A stretch of DNA of 64,000 nt from the NCBI GenBank assembly GCA_022826515.1, contig JAJDUT010000022.1, forward strand, positions 1 through 64,000, in the 5' to 3' direction. Position numbers and translations under genes: made by a program. The DNA comes from Candidatus Latescibacterota bacterium (lineage in GTDB: Bacteria; Latescibacterota; UBA2968; UBA8231). Positions 9,283-18,654 of this stretch are shown piece after piece; positions within the stretch are counted from its first letter, which is position 1, and each line of letters starts with the position of its first letter. The notes under the pieces are model-generated. The model was given only the letters and a program-made list of their open reading frames with translations, was not told the DNA's origin and did not search any database.

Positions 9283-12264
9283 CTAAGCCTCGGCAATCTT
9301 GGGATTCGGGTTTTTGATACTTGCTAAGTACGTAGTGCGGGGCCGCGTGTTCAACTCGGTGAGAATGCCGTAGTTGAGCGGCGATGCCTTGAGGTCGGAG
9401 ACCTGACTATTGGGGTCGTTGATGTCGCCGAAGACAATGGCTTCGGTGGGGCAGGCCTGCTCGCAGGCGGTGACGATTTCACCATCGCCTATGGTGCGAC
9501 TGGCCTTTTTGGCCTCAATCCGCGCTTGATTGATGCGCTGGACGCAGTACGTGCATTTTTCCATTACGCCGCGGGAGCGCGTGGTGACATCCGGGTTGCG
9601 CTGCAATTTTAAGCTTTCAGTATCGCGGTCGGCGTATTGGAGGAAGTTGAAGCGCCGGACCTTATAGGGACAGTTGTTGGCGCAGTAGCGGGTGCCGACG
9701 CAGCGATTGTAGGTCATGTCGTTGAGACCTTCGTCGCTGTGCGTCGTCGCTGCGACCGGGCAGACCAACTCGCAAGGAGCGTTTTCGCACTGCATGCAAG
9801 GCACGGGCTGGTGTACGATCTGGGGGTTGTCGGGCGAGCCTTGGTAGTAGCGATCAACGCGAATCCAAGGCATTTCGCGGCCGTTGAGGACCTCGTCTTT
9901 GCCGACGATGGGGATGTTGTTTTCGGCTTGGCAGGCCGTTGCACACGCATTGCAGCCGATGCAGGCCCCTAAATCAATCACCATACCCCAAGCGTAGCCA
10001 GTGTACTGGTGATCTGTGCGGTTGTGCAGCGTCAAGTCATCGGGCGGATCGTGGGCTCCCTCGTGGGCAAAATGCGGATGCGCTTGGTAGTAGTCCAGCG
10101 AGGCTTGGCGCAAGAGGTTGCGGCCTTCCATGCTGTGGTGATCTTGGGTGCAGGCGAGGCGATAGTTGTCGTACGAGCCGCTGACCTGTAGGCCGGTGCC
10201 GCTCCACAAGGCCGCCGTCGGCCGCAGGGCATAGGCATTGAAGCCCGTGTCGCGCCCGACGCGGCCACTGCGCTGTTGGCCGTAGCCCAAGTGCAGGGTG
10301 ACGACGCCGTCGGCTTGGCCGGGCACGACCCAAACCGCGGCATTGATCGCGCGCCCGTCAAAGCGCAACTCGGCGAGGAATTCGTTCTCGAGCCGCAGGC
10401 GCTCGGCCGTGGCTGGGCTGACGAGTGCGGCGTTGTCCCAAGTGAGCTTCGTGATGGGCTTCGGGGTTTCCTGTAGCCAAGCGTTGTTGGCAAAGCGGCC
10501 GTCCCACACCATGGGATCGGGCCGAAAGTGGATTTCGAGATCTTCTTCCTCGGGAAGGCTCCCAGTCGTTGCCGGCAACTGCAAAGTGCCTAGCTCCACG
10601 GATTGGACTTCGGGGCGCGTGCCCTCGACGAAGCCGTCGTGCAGTGCGCGGCGCCAAGCAATCGCATCTAGGCCTTGGCTTTCCCAGTACTGGCGCACGA
10701 TGTCGAGATCGGGGACCCCGGGCTGGCCGGTGAGCACCGCCAAGAGGTCATGGGCTGATTTGCTCTTGTAGAGCGGGCGAATTAGCGGCTGGACGATCGT
10801 GGCGAGGCCGTCGTGGGCGCGGGTGTCGCTCCAGGCTTCGAGGAAGTGCGATTCCGGAATGTGCCAGTGGCAGAGTTCCGACGTTTCGTTGTCGTATAAG
10901 CCGAGATGGACTCGGTAACCGACCTTGTCGAGCGCTGCGGCAAAGTCGAGATCCACGGGCGCGTCGTACACCGGATTGCCGCCGAGAATGAACAAGGACT
11001 CGACTTGACCGGCGTTCATGTCAGCTACTAACGTGGCTAGCGATTCGCGCTGGTCAACCGATTCGACTTCGAGGGGTGCAGTGTAGTGTACGGTTGCGCC
11101 CGCATTGCCTAAGGCGTGATTGATCGCGTGAGCCAAAGCATGCACCGCGGGGGACTGTTGGTCGCCAGCGAGTACGAGGCTTTGGCCAGGATTGGCCTTT
11201 AGGTCATCGACCAGAGCCGCAATCCAAGCGTCGTGGGCAGAGAAGTCGGCGGGAACGCTCGGTCCCTTCCAATCGATGCCAAGCCCTTGGGCGACCTTTA
11301 AGGCCAAGGCTTCGATGTGCGCCGTGCCCAGTGCCAAGCGATGATCGGCTATGCTACCGGTGGCCGTTGGACTGCTTTCGACTGCATAGAGCCGGTTGCT
11401 AACCTTGGAGCCGTTGCGGATCCTGCGACCGGCCGCAAAATCCCGGGCGTGGCGGACATTGCCAGCACCGCTGCAAGTAAAGTCCGCGTCCAGCGATAGA
11501 ATGACCTTGGCTTTGGCTACGTCGTAAGATGCATGAACCGGCTCGCCAAACGCCATTTGGGCCCCGGCACGGGCGTTGTCGCGATTGACGGGTTCGTATT
11601 GGTGCCACTGGGCTTGGGGAAATTTGGCCCGCAGGGCCTGCAACTGGTGCCCGAAGGTCGGAGAAGTTACCGTCTGAGTCAGGATGCGCAGGCCTGCGCC
11701 GCCGTTGCCCTCGTGCGAGCTCAGCCGCTGAGTCAGATCGGCTAGGAAGATACTCCAAGCACTGATGCGACCGGCGTTTTTGACCGTTTGCGAGCGATCG
11801 GGGTCATAGAGGTCGAGAATCGAAGCCTGTACGAGTGCATTCGAGCCGCGGCTGCCGGAGGGATGCTCGGGATTGCCCTCAATTTTGGTCGGTCGCCCCA
11901 TGTGGCTCTCGACTAGGATGCCCATGCCAATACCGCCGAGCGAGGCGGCGGAAGCAAAGTACTGAGGCTTACCGGGGATGACGTGTTCGGGCGCTCGGAC
12001 TTGGGGGACTATTTTTTCGCTGGGCTGAATTGTGCAGCCCGAAAGCCCGCCTAGTGCCAGCGATGCACTCATGAGCTTGAGAAAATTCCGCCGACTTACC
12101 GGATCCTTCAACTCGGCAGCTTGCTCGGGGAACTCGCGCTGGACCATGGCGGCGAATTCTTCGGTCTGGGCCAATTGGTCCAAGCTGCGCCAGTACTCTT
12201 GGCCTTGGGCAGCTTCAAGGCGGGCGCGGATGGCCGAGAGATCGATGTTTTTTCTGGTTTCCAT
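9283..12264 (-). CDS. actB: ACIII subunit ActB (molybdopterin-oxidoreductase-like domain fused to an Fe-S domain)
   Basis: This 993-aa periplasmic subunit has an unusual internal Tat motif, SRRNFLK (58-64), about 57 residues in, and a lipobox-like GLSGC. This matches the family called TAT-variant-translocated molybdopterin oxidoreductase. The middle is homologous to the CISM catalytic subunit but lacks an obvious cofactor site, as in other ActB proteins. The C-terminal third is a ferredoxin-like domain with four cysteine clusters: [24 protein letters not shown], the [13 protein letters not shown] set, and CTYC with CEQACPTEA. These would hold three [4Fe-4S] and one [3Fe-4S] cluster by analogy with known ACIII. 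It sits between the actA and actC genes with 1-bp gaps. Confidence 0.94.
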   Translation of the reverse strand: METRKNIDLSAIRARLEAAQGQEYWRSLDQLAQTEEFAAMVQREFPEQAAELKDPVSRRNFLKLMSASLALGGLSGCTIQPSEKIVPQVRAPEHVIPGKPQYFASAASLGGIGMGILVESHMGRPTKIEGNPEHPSGSRGSNALVQASILDLYDPDRSQTVKNAGRISAWSIFLADLTQRLSSHEGNGGAGLRILTQTVTSPTFGHQLQALRAKFPQAQWHQYEPVNRDNARAGAQMAFGEPVHASYDVAKAKVILSLDADFTCSGAGNVRHARDFAAGRRIRNGSKVSNRLYAVESSPTATGSIADHRLALGTAHIEALALKVAQGLGIDWKGPSVPADFSAHDAWIAALVDDLKANPGQSLVLAGDQQSPAVHALAHAINHALGNAGATVHYTAPLEVESVDQRESLATLVADMNAGQVESLFILGGNPVYDAPVDLDFAAALDKVGYRVHLGLYDNETSELCHWHIPESHFLEAWSDTRAHDGLATIVQPLIRPLYKSKSAHDLLAVLTGQPGVPDLDIVRQYWESQGLDAIAWRRALHDGFVEGTRPEVQSVELGTLQLPATTGSLPEEEDLEIHFRPDPMVWDGRFANNAWLQETPKPITKLTWDNAALVSPATAERLRLENEFLAELRFDGRAINAAVWVVPGQADGVVTLHLGYGQQRSGRVGRDTGFNAYALRPTAALWSGTGLQVSGSYDNYRLACTQDHHSMEGRNLLRQASLDYYQAHPHFAHEGAHDPPDDLTLHNRTDHQYTGYAWGMVIDLGACIGCNACATACQAENNIPIVGKDEVLNGREMPWIRVDRYYQGSPDNPQIVHQPVPCMQCENAPCELVCPVAATTHSDEGLNDMTYNRCVGTRYCANNCPYKVRRFNFLQYADRDTESLKLQRNPDVTTRSRGVMEKCTYCVQRINQARIEAKKASRTIGDGEIVTACEQACPTEAIVFGDINDPNSQVSDLKASPLNYGILTELNTRPRTTYLASIKNPNPKIAEA

Positions 12265-12265
12265 G

Positions 12266-12922
12266 TTAGCGGTGGCAAATAGAGCAGTTGGTGAGTTGAC
12301 TGGTCTGCACGCCGTATTCGGCGACGAGTTGTGCGCCCAAACTTTCTTGATCGGCTGGATACTGGTAGTTCATGTTAAAGACTTGGTCGCGCGGGCGGAT
12401 GTACTGGGCGGGATCGCGGTGACAATCGAGGCACCACTCCATATTCAGGGATTCGGCTTTCCACATCAGGGGCATTTGATCGACTTGGCCGTGGCACGAC
12501 TGGCAGCCAATGCCTTGGTTGACGTGGATGCTGTGGTTGAAATAGGCGAAGTCGGGCAGGTCGTGGACGCGATTCCACTCGATGGGCACATTGTCGCGGA
12601 AGCTAGCTCGCACGGGTTCGAGGATGGGAGCTTCGGTCCAGATCTGCGAGTGGCAGGTCATGCAGGTTTCGGTCGGGGGGACGCCGGCAAAAGCACTCTC
12701 CTCGACGGTCGTATGACAATAGCGGCAATCGATGCCCATGCCGGTGACGTGGTGTTTGTGGCTGAAGGGAACGGGCTGATCGATGGGCACGTTGACTTGA
12801 TTGACGAAGTAAATGCGATTGATGTTGAGTACGATAGCGAGGATACTGCCGACTAGGACGAGGCCAACGAGGATGCTGGCTTTGGAAGCCCAGTTAGCGC
12901 TGCGCGGAAATACTTGAGCCAT
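12266..12922 (-). CDS. actA: ACIII subunit ActA, pentaheme cytochrome c
   Basis: This 218-aa protein has a single N-terminal membrane anchor (about 16-36) and five CxxCH heme c sites: CRYCH (66), CMTCH (87), CQSCH (140), CLDCH (164) and CSICH (214). The last site sits at the extreme C-terminus. Five hemes and the N-terminal anchor are exactly the ActA arrangement. It is the first gene of the operon. It starts with ATG at 12922 and is preceded by an AT-rich leader with a candidate promoter at 12988-13015. Confidence 0.93.
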   Translation of the reverse strand: MAQVFPRSANWASKASILVGLVLVGSILAIVLNINRIYFVNQVNVPIDQPVPFSHKHHVTGMGIDCRYCHTTVEESAFAGVPPTETCMTCHSQIWTEAPILEPVRASFRDNVPIEWNRVHDLPDFAYFNHSIHVNQGIGCQSCHGQVDQMPLMWKAESLNMEWCLDCHRDPAQYIRPRDQVFNMNYQYPADQESLGAQLVAEYGVQTSQLTNCSICHR

Positions 12923-12987
12923 GTTTTATTAATTTAGCTGAGGTTGTAGAAAGCTGGCCTTACCTCTTCAGGCCAAAACAGTCTTGT

Positions 12988-13015
12988 AAATTAGGACAGT
13001 TTAATTTGGTGTCAA
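12988..13015 (-). promoter_or_regulatory. Candidate sigma70-type promoter for the act-cta operon
   Basis: On the minus strand a perfect TTGACA (13010-13015) is followed after 16 bp by TAATTT (12988-12993), a weak -10. It lies about 65 bp upstream of actA in the only real gap before this long operon. The -35 is convincing; the -10 match is poor. Confidence 0.4.
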
Positions 13016-13041
13016 TACATAGGATAAAAAACCTAGAGCAT

Positions 13042-13068
13042 TTGACTTTGGGTCTCTCGCGGTATAAT
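13042..13068 (+). promoter_or_regulatory. Promoter for tRNA-Arg
   Basis: TTGACT (13042-13047) and a perfect TATAAT (13063-13068) are separated by 15 bp, slightly short. The predicted start falls about 15 bp before the tRNA. It is divergent from the act operon promoter. Confidence 0.6.
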
Positions 13069-13089
13069 ATGAATAGCGTCCCTCCTATA

Positions 13090-13163
13090 GCCCCCGTAGC
13101 TCAGCAGGATAGAGCAACAGATTCCTAATCTGTGGGTCGGCGGTTCGAATCCGCCCGGGGGTA
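13090..13163 (+). tRNA. tRNA-Arg (anticodon CCT)
   Basis: A complete cloverleaf is visible. The acceptor stem GCCCCCG pairs with CGGGGGT (one G-U at the first pair). The D-arm is GCTCAGCAGGATAGAGC. The anticodon stem-loop is ACAGA-TTCCTAA-TCTGT with anticodon CCT. The T-arm is GGCGGTTCGAATCCGCC, and the discriminator is A. The CCA end is not encoded. It reads AGG codons. Confidence 0.95.
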
Positions 13164-13267
13164 GTTCTTTTCTTCACTACTGGTTGCCTCCCAAGAAGTT
13201 ACGGCATTGCAGTTCGTTCCCATCTGGAGCGAATTATATAACTCAGGTCAATAGGTTTTGCATTGAG

Positions 13268-14740
13268 ATGACGAGGAGCGAAGAGACATTACAGATTGCC
13301 GGTCAAGTCGAAGCCATGCTGACTGCTTTGGATCGGTTTTCTTCCTTTAGTCGGCTGCTCAAACCTGCAGAGGTGGAACCGCTGCGTTCCTTGCTGCGCT
13401 ATGCACATACGTGCGCCGACAGACTGATGGCCGGTAAACAGGCACAGCGCACGGCGGACGAGTTGGCCGCGCAACATCAGCGTTGCTCCGATGTGCTCCT
13501 CACGGCGGCGCTCAACGGCGATTGGGGCGGTGGCGCACCGGATTTACAAGGACTGCTGCTCAACCGGCTCTTCGATGGCCGACACTCGTTTTTGCGCGCT
13601 TGCGAAGAGCAAGCTCCAGCCGATGTTCCCGCTGCACTGCATCAGGTTGCGTGCCGCGATTTACAAAGTGCCGAGGTCTTGGCTCATCCTCGCTGGGGAA
13701 TATGGCTGCGGCTGATCGGCGGCGATACGGAGCCTTTGGCTCCCATATCCGGAGATGGGGTGGAACCCACAGCCGTTGACCAACTGAAAGAGCGTTTTGC
13801 CTGCAGCGAAGATTGGGCTGGGTTAGCAGGAGAGCTCGGATGCTTGATCCACGAGCACGGGCGGGGTGAGCTGCGTCGATTCCCGGCCTTTCGCCTGGGC
13901 GACAGGGAAGCTAAGCCCATCTTGGAACCTATCCGCCATTTCGCGGAATTTCCCCTCGGCTGGCTGGAGGGCAACGGATCGAGAATCCAAGTCCTTGAGG
14001 AAAATACGCGCCATTTTCTCGCCGGTTATCGGGCGCACAACGCGCTGATCTGGGGTCCGCGAGGAGGCGGTAAATCGACGCTGATACGGGCCTTGGTGAG
14101 AAAGTTCTTTGATCGCGGCCTGCGCGCCATCGAGATCTGCCCGTCTTGCTACCATCTGCTGCCCGATCTCTTTACTCTCGTCCGGGGGCGTCGCCAACGC
14201 TTTGTGGGCGTGCTAGACAATGTGTCCTTAGGCCGGGGTGACGACAGTCTGCACCTGCTCTCGCGGATGCTCGACGGAGGGCTCGAAGCGTGCCCGGACA
14301 ACTTGGTCTTCTATGCGACCTCCAACTACAAGGACTTAGTCGACCGGGAGGGCGAGCGTCCGCAAGGGCTGGGCCAGATGCAGATAGACGACGAGCGCCC
14401 CAACCGGGTCAACCAAGGTATTCAGGCCGAATTCTACGACCCTCAACAACTGCAACGTCTCGATCAGGAGCGGGCGCTAGACGACCGTTTTGCCCTCAAG
14501 ATCTTTCTCGACTTGCCTAGCAGGCAGCAATATCGCGCCATGGTCCTGTCCTATGCGCGCCGGGCAGGAATCGACCTACTGGAAGAAGACTTATTGGCCG
14601 CTTTCGAGGTTTGGCGGATGCGACACAACCACGATTTAGTCGGAGGCCGGACGGCGCGGGACTTTATCGATGCCTACTTGCCGCAGTATTTGCGCGACAA
14701 GGGCGAGTCAAATCAATCTTCGAGTAGCTCGATCTCGTAA
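13268..14740 (+). CDS. DUF815-family AAA+ ATPase
   Basis: This 490-aa protein has an N-terminal helical region of about 250 residues and a C-terminal AAA ATPase of the DUF815 family. The Walker A is GPRGGGKST (about 263-271). A Walker B-like VGVLDNVSL is followed by the family-typical YATSNYKDLV segment and by FALKIFLDLPSRQQYRAMV. The substrate of DUF815 proteins is unknown. The ATG at 13268 is the first ATG; a TTG at 13184 would extend it. The 3' end overlaps the convergent glyoxalase gene by 28 bp. The Ser-rich end (SSSSSIS) is encoded inside that overlap. Confidence 0.88.
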   Translation: MTRSEETLQIAGQVEAMLTALDRFSSFSRLLKPAEVEPLRSLLRYAHTCADRLMAGKQAQRTADELAAQHQRCSDVLLTAALNGDWGGGAPDLQGLLLNRLFDGRHSFLRACEEQAPADVPAALHQVACRDLQSAEVLAHPRWGIWLRLIGGDTEPLAPISGDGVEPTAVDQLKERFACSEDWAGLAGELGCLIHEHGRGELRRFPAFRLGDREAKPILEPIRHFAEFPLGWLEGNGSRIQVLEENTRHFLAGYRAHNALIWGPRGGGKSTLIRALVRKFFDRGLRAIEICPSCYHLLPDLFTLVRGRRQRFVGVLDNVSLGRGDDSLHLLSRMLDGGLEACPDNLVFYATSNYKDLVDREGERPQGLGQMQIDDERPNRVNQGIQAEFYDPQQLQRLDQERALDDRFALKIFLDLPSRQQYRAMVLSYARRAGIDLLEEDLLAAFEVWRMRHNHDLVGGRTARDFIDAYLPQYLRDKGESNQSSSSSIS

Positions 14741-15090
14741 CCGTCGGGATCGTCGATAAAGGCCATCTTGCGGCCAGTGGGGAAGGTCGTCCGCCAATCG
14801 CTAGGCCATATTTCGATCCCGTTGTTTTCCAAAGTGTCGCAAAAGCCAATCAAGTCGGGAACCGAGATTGCGAGGTGCATGAGATCTTCGGGGACGGCGA
14901 GTTGGTAATCGGCAGAATAGGTCAACTCTAAGGTGTGTTCATTGCCGGGCAGTTCAAGATGAACGATCTGATTGCCTGCGGGCGATTTATCGGAGCGGCT
15001 GCGAACCTCAAAGCCAAGGTGAGTGCAATACCACTCAATGGATCGATCGAGATCGCCGACGCGGATGCGGGTGTGCAGAAAGCGGGCCAT
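14713..15090 (-). CDS. Glyoxalase/VOC-fold protein, lactoylglutathione lyase-like
   Basis: This 125-aa protein of the vicinal-oxygen-chelate fold resembles glyoxalase I. Candidate metal ligands are His6 (LHTRI), Glu in HTLELTY, His in DLMHLAI and Glu in GYEIELLE, the expected H-E-H-E pattern. A glyoxalase I would convert the methylglyoxal-glutathione hemithioacetal; without other evidence the substrate is open. The ATG at 15090 follows AAAGGAT with good spacing; the longer in-frame extension runs through the tRNA-Leu gene and is rejected. It is convergent with, and overlaps, the DUF815 gene. Confidence 0.85.
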   Translation of the reverse strand: MARFLHTRIRVGDLDRSIEWYCTHLGFEVRSRSDKSPAGNQIVHLELPGNEHTLELTYSADYQLAVPEDLMHLAISVPDLIGFCDTLENNGIEIWPSDWRTTFPTGRKMAFIDDPDGYEIELLED

Positions 15091-15216
15091 AGAGATATCC
15101 TTTCGCGAGTTGTATATATTGAAGGCAGGGGTTGCTGCGCGTGTAGGCAATCCCTTGCGCGGGTTGGAACGAGGCGTGTAGATTAAATTAGTTAGGGGCA
15201 AAAAAGAAGCAAAAAA

Positions 15217-15303
15217 TGGTGCCGAAGAGAGGACTCGAACCTCCACGGGGTTGCCCCCACATGGTCCTGAACCATGCGCGTCTACCAATTTCGCCACTTC
15301 GGC
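15217..15303 (-). tRNA. tRNA-Leu (anticodon CAG), CCA encoded
   Basis: On the minus strand, acceptor GCCGAAG pairs with CTTCGGC, discriminator A, and an encoded CCA (15217-15219). The anticodon stem-loop CATGG-TTCAGGA-CCATG gives anticodon CAG. A long variable arm typical of tRNA-Leu (TGGGGGCAACCCCG region) is present. A run of six T follows directly and probably terminates the transcript. Confidence 0.95.
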
Positions 15304-15374
15304 AAGTGAACGGCACAAATTAAGCGCGGGGCTTGCAGTCGTCAAGCCTGTTCCCTTCGTGAAAATAGGCAGTT

Positions 15375-15854
15375 ATGGCCAAAATGGAAAGCGGTGCCAA
15401 GCGCGAGTCAATCGTCGTGCAAAATCGCAAGGCCCGGCACGACTACGAGATAATGGGCCGCTATGAAACCGGCATTGTCTTGCGCGGTACAGAGGTCAAG
15501 TCGCTGCGCGCTGGGCGTGCCAACCTCAAGGACAGCTTCGCTATAGTTGAAAAAGGCGAAGTTTTCCTGCACAATGTCCACATCGCCCAATACGAGCGCG
15601 GCAACAGTTTCAACCACGACCCAGAACGCGTGCGCAAATTGCTCTTACACCGCAGTGAAATCCGCCGGTTGACAGGGAGGACGCAACAACAGGGCCTTAC
15701 CTTGGTGCCACTTAAAATCTACTTCAAACGCGGCAGAGCTAAGGTGGAATTGGCGCTGGTCCGCGGCAAGAAGCAGTTCGATAAGCGTCAGGCTTTGGCC
15801 CAACGTCAGGCCGACCGCGATGTTGCCCGGGCCCTCAAGGAGCGCCACCAGTGA
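15375..15854 (+). CDS. smpB: SsrA-binding protein SmpB
   Basis: This 159-aa protein has typical SmpB features: [10 protein letters not shown] near residue 20, [10 protein letters not shown], the [14 protein letters not shown] segment, and the basic C-terminal tail ([21 protein letters not shown]) that mimics the mRNA in the decoding centre. It brings tmRNA to stalled ribosomes. It is the first gene of a tight cluster: the next gene starts at a GTG overlapping the smpB stop. No tmRNA gene was seen in this window. Confidence 0.96.
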   Translation: MAKMESGAKRESIVVQNRKARHDYEIMGRYETGIVLRGTEVKSLRAGRANLKDSFAIVEKGEVFLHNVHIAQYERGNSFNHDPERVRKLLLHRSEIRRLTGRTQQQGLTLVPLKIYFKRGRAKVELALVRGKKQFDKRQALAQRQADRDVARALKERHQ

Positions 15855-16678
15855 GTTTGCCCATGTCTAATCAGGCCACGACGCGCTGTTCTAAGTGCAG
15901 CGGTGGAGGCCTGTACTATGAGCCGATAGTCAAAGTGGGCCGTTATGGTACGCTGCGGCTTTGCGAGTGCGTTGAGTGCCGCTGTGGGGGGAGGGCACCC
16001 TACCAGTACTGGGACGACGATTCGCGCAACCAGTGGTGTCCCTGCCGTCCCTATCGCCGCAAAATGACGGAAACCAACCGCTTGTTTCGCCAAGCCGATA
16101 TCCCCGAACGGTACAAATGGAAGTTCGTCGACGACTTCCGCATGGCGGCACCAGACGGGACCCGCATTGACCTAGCGGCCACGGTCTATCTCCGCATTCA
16201 CCAAGATCTGATTGATGCAGCGGAAGAGCCTAAGCGCGGCTATCTTCTCCACGGCAATCCCGGCACGGGCAAGACCTTGATGGGCTGCATTACCCTCAAC
16301 GAACTCATGTTGCGCTGGACCAAACCGGGCCGCTTTCTCAGTCTGTCGCGCACGTATTTTCAGAAATTGCGCGATACCTATTCAGCCGACAGCGAGCGCT
16401 ATGGTCACACTTGGTCAATGCTCGAAGAGTTGTGCAATATGCCCTATCTCGTCCTAGATGACTTCGGCATCCAGCGGGGGACCGAATGGGAAATAGAAAT
16501 GCTCTACGATCTTGTAGATGCCCGCTACGGCGACCAGCGATTCACGGTTGTTACCACCAACCAGCCCCTCGACGAACTCAAGGACCTAGCCAAGGGGCGC
16601 ATCTATTCGCGCCTAGCAGAGATGTGCCAACCGATCCCCATGGACGGTCCTGATTATCGGATGCATCTCAATGAGTGA
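15851..16678 (+). CDS. DnaC/IstB-like AAA+ ATPase with Cys-rich zinc-finger N-terminus
   Basis: This 275-aa protein has an N-terminal domain with four closely spaced cysteine pairs, C13/C16, C38/C40, C43/C45 and C63/C65, likely binding zinc. It is followed by a DnaC/DnaI-like ATPase with Walker A GNPGTGKT (135-142), Walker B LVLDDFG (about 203-209) and sensor-1 [10 protein letters not shown]. The family loads or remodels replicative helicases, but no dnaB is nearby. It lies between smpB and rph, overlapping both (4 and 8 bp). The GTG at 15851 is supported by AAGGAG eight bases upstream and is preferred over the ATG at 15863. The function is unknown. Confidence 0.85.
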   Translation: MSLPMSNQATTRCSKCSGGGLYYEPIVKVGRYGTLRLCECVECRCGGRAPYQYWDDDSRNQWCPCRPYRRKMTETNRLFRQADIPERYKWKFVDDFRMAAPDGTRIDLAATVYLRIHQDLIDAAEEPKRGYLLHGNPGTGKTLMGCITLNELMLRWTKPGRFLSLSRTYFQKLRDTYSADSERYGHTWSMLEELCNMPYLVLDDFGIQRGTEWEIEMLYDLVDARYGDQRFTVVTTNQPLDELKDLAKGRIYSRLAEMCQPIPMDGPDYRMHLNE

Positions 16679-17384
16679 GACAAGCTGGAAGCGGAGCGAT
16701 GGACGCCAGCCCGATCAGTTGCGGCCGGTGCAGATTTCCCCGGGGTACCTGAAAACGGCGGCTGGATCGGCTCTGATCGAGATGGGCGATACAAAGGTGC
16801 TCTGCACAGTGTCGCCCGTCGATGGAGTGCCACCCTTTATGGTGGGGACCGGCAAGGGCTGGCTGACTGCGGAATACAGCATGCTCCCTGGATCCTCTAC
16901 GCGCCGAGTGGCCCGCGAACCCAACAGTCGGGCGCGCGAAATTCAGCGCCTAATCGGTCGGTCGCTGCGATCGGTAGTGGACTTGGAACAAATAGGCGAG
17001 CGGACGCTGTATGTCGATTGCGATGTCATACAGGCGGATGGAGGCACGCGCACGGCCTCAATAACAGGGGCTTATGTAGCTTTAGTAGAGGCGTTGCAGG
17101 CGCGGCAAGGCGCTGTGCTCGTAGATCAGGTCGCCGCTGTTAGCGTCGGAGTAGTGGGAGACCATTCCTTATTGGATCTGTGCTATGAAGAAGACAGCCG
17201 CGCCGAAACCGATATGAACGTCGTTATGACCGGCTCGGGAGGGATCGTCGAAGTCCAAGGCACGGCCGAGGGGCGTCCCTTTACCCGTGCGCAGGCCATT
17301 GAGTTACTCGACTTGGCGGCGGTGGGCATAAAGCGCCTATTAGCTGTGCAACAGTCTGTTTTAAGCGCACTTACAAGGGCTTAG
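16671..17384 (+). CDS. rph: Ribonuclease PH
   Basis: This 237-aa phosphorolytic 3'-5' exoribonuclease trims tRNA 3' ends. It has the expected features: [20 protein letters not shown] at the start, the [20 protein letters not shown] block, MLPGSSTRR with conserved arginines, the [19 protein letters not shown] motif, and [20 protein letters not shown]. Length and motifs match active enzymes. The start overlaps the end of the upstream ATPase gene by 8 bp. Confidence 0.96.
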   Translation: MSETSWKRSDGRQPDQLRPVQISPGYLKTAAGSALIEMGDTKVLCTVSPVDGVPPFMVGTGKGWLTAEYSMLPGSSTRRVAREPNSRAREIQRLIGRSLRSVVDLEQIGERTLYVDCDVIQADGGTRTASITGAYVALVEALQARQGAVLVDQVAAVSVGVVGDHSLLDLCYEEDSRAETDMNVVMTGSGGIVEVQGTAEGRPFTRAQAIELLDLAAVGIKRLLAVQQSVLSALTRA

Positions 17385-17402
17385 GGGCTTGGGAGAAATT
17401 GC

Positions 17403-17431
17403 TTGACAGGCCTTGTGCCCCCGGCTAAGTT
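17403..17431 (+). promoter_or_regulatory. Candidate promoter of the sigma factor gene
   Basis: A perfect TTGACA (17403-17408) is followed 17 bp later by TAAGTT (17426-17431), a weak -10. A better hexamer, TATACA, starts at 17431, but with too long a spacer. The site lies about 75 bp upstream of the sigma factor start. Confidence 0.35.
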
Positions 17432-17504
17432 ATACAAAATTTTTAGTTTGAAGCATGTGTAGCTTTCCTTTTCCTCCCCCACTCTAAATGAAGAGGATGG
17501 TTCC

Positions 17505-18365
17505 ATGGCGAGTATGACTAAAGCTCCATTTTGGGATATGGAAGATTGCCTCGGGAGCTATTTGGCTGAAATTGCCCATTCCAAGCCACTCTCCCCGGCC
17601 GACGAGGTCAATCTAGCGCGGAAAATCAAGCAAGGGGATGAAGACGCACGCAATCGCTTAGTCGAAGCAAATTTGCGCTTTGTGGTCAGCGTGGCAAAGG
17701 AATACCAAAATCGCGGCGTCCCTCTCGCAGATTTGGTCAGTGCTGGGAACATGGGGTTGATCACCGCTGCCGAGCGCTTTGACGAAGACAAAGGGTTCAA
17801 GTTCATCTCCTATGCCGTTTGGTGGATCCGCCAAGCCATCCTACAGACGCTAGCTGAACAGTCGCGTACGGTCCGCCTGCCGCTGAACAAGATCGGTTTG
17901 CTCTACAAGATATCCAAAGCGTCCCGCGCCTTGCAGCAAGAGCACACCGACGCTCCCCCCCCCGAAGCTATCGCCGAGCAGCTCGATGTCCCGGTTGAAG
18001 AGGTCAAGGAGACCTTAATGTGCAGTCGCTCGATGCGGTCGCTCGACGCGGCCTTTCTCGGCGAAGAAGATCACAGTCTGCTAGACGTGCTGCCAGACGA
18101 GCGGCAAGAGTCCCCTGAAAACCAAGTGATGCGCGGCTGTTTGCGCGGTCAGATTGACACGGCTCTGAATAGACTCATTGGGCGCGAGGCCGAGATTCTC
18201 CGGCTCTACTTTGGGTTGAATGGGGAAGAGCCTATGACCTTAGACCAGATTGGGATGCGCTTTGGGCTTACGCGCGAGCGAGTCCGGCAAATCAAGGAGA
18301 AAGCACTGCACCGCTTGCGCCACCCCAGCCGCTGCGATCATCTGCGCTCCTACAGCCGCGCTTGA
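17505..18365 (+). CDS. rpoD: Sigma-70 family sigma factor, short primary-type (SigA/RpoD-like)
   Basis: This 286-aa sigma factor lacks region 1.1 and any non-conserved insert. Region 1.2 begins at DCLGSYLAEIA. Region 2 has the core-binding and -10 recognition block RLVEANLRFVVSVAKEY through FKFISYAVWWIRQAI. Regions 3 and 4 follow, with the helix-turn-helix MTLDQIGMRFGLTRERVRQI. This size and arrangement resemble the primary sigma factor of Bacteroidota and relatives (about 287 aa). It could alternatively be a group 2 sigma. The perfect or near-perfect TTGACA/TATAAT promoters seen elsewhere in the window fit such a sigma. ATG at 17505. Confidence 0.85.
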   Translation: MASMTKAPFWDMEDCLGSYLAEIAHSKPLSPADEVNLARKIKQGDEDARNRLVEANLRFVVSVAKEYQNRGVPLADLVSAGNMGLITAAERFDEDKGFKFISYAVWWIRQAILQTLAEQSRTVRLPLNKIGLLYKISKASRALQQEHTDAPPPEAIAEQLDVPVEEVKETLMCSRSMRSLDAAFLGEEDHSLLDVLPDERQESPENQVMRGCLRGQIDTALNRLIGREAEILRLYFGLNGEEPMTLDQIGMRFGLTRERVRQIKEKALHRLRHPSRCDHLRSYSRA

Positions 18366-18416
18366 AGATGCCCCCCACAAGGCTCCCCTGCTCCCCAATA
18401 GTCGCAGGAGTATGCC

Positions 18417-18572
18417 ATGCCAGAAGATGCAGTTGAGGAGGAGCTACTGAATTCTATAGATGAAGTAGACGATCAGATCAAAAATTTTCGCCAGCGGGTG
18501 CGGGCCGTTTTGGACGCTGCCCAGGCCGAGGGAACGCGGCGCAACGAAAAGGAAGGGAGCGCGAGGAGATAA
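18417..18572 (+). CDS. 51-aa acidic small protein, unknown
   Basis: This is an open frame of 51 codons starting MPEDAVEEELL and ending KEGSARR. It has AGGAG six bases before the ATG, a convincing ribosome-binding site. The sequence is a predicted charged helix, acidic at the N-terminus and basic at the C-terminus. It begins 51 bp after the sigma factor stop and is followed at 18591 by a strong terminator, so it is probably the last gene of that transcript. I recognise no family. Confidence 0.55.
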   Translation: MPEDAVEEELLNSIDEVDDQIKNFRQRVRAVLDAAQAEGTRRNEKEGSARR

Positions 18573-18590
18573 GCGGCGCGTAGATTTACC

Positions 18591-18626
18591 AAAGAGGGGA
18601 TGGCTTGGCTGTCCCCTCTTTTAATT
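18591..18626 (+). terminator. Rho-independent terminator after the sigma factor and small protein genes
   Basis: A 10-bp stem, AAAGAGGGGA (18591-18600) with TCCCCTCTTT (18612-18621), encloses an 11-nt loop and runs into TTTTAATTT. It ends the transcript before the TIM-barrel gene at 18655. Confidence 0.85.
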
Positions 18627-18654
18627 TGTCTGCAACCAAACGGAGAAAATCAAA

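Noticed and set aside
15091..15345. N-terminal extension of the glyoxalase-fold protein
   Set aside because: The frame reads through the tRNA-Leu gene; the ATG at 15090 has its own ribosome-binding site.
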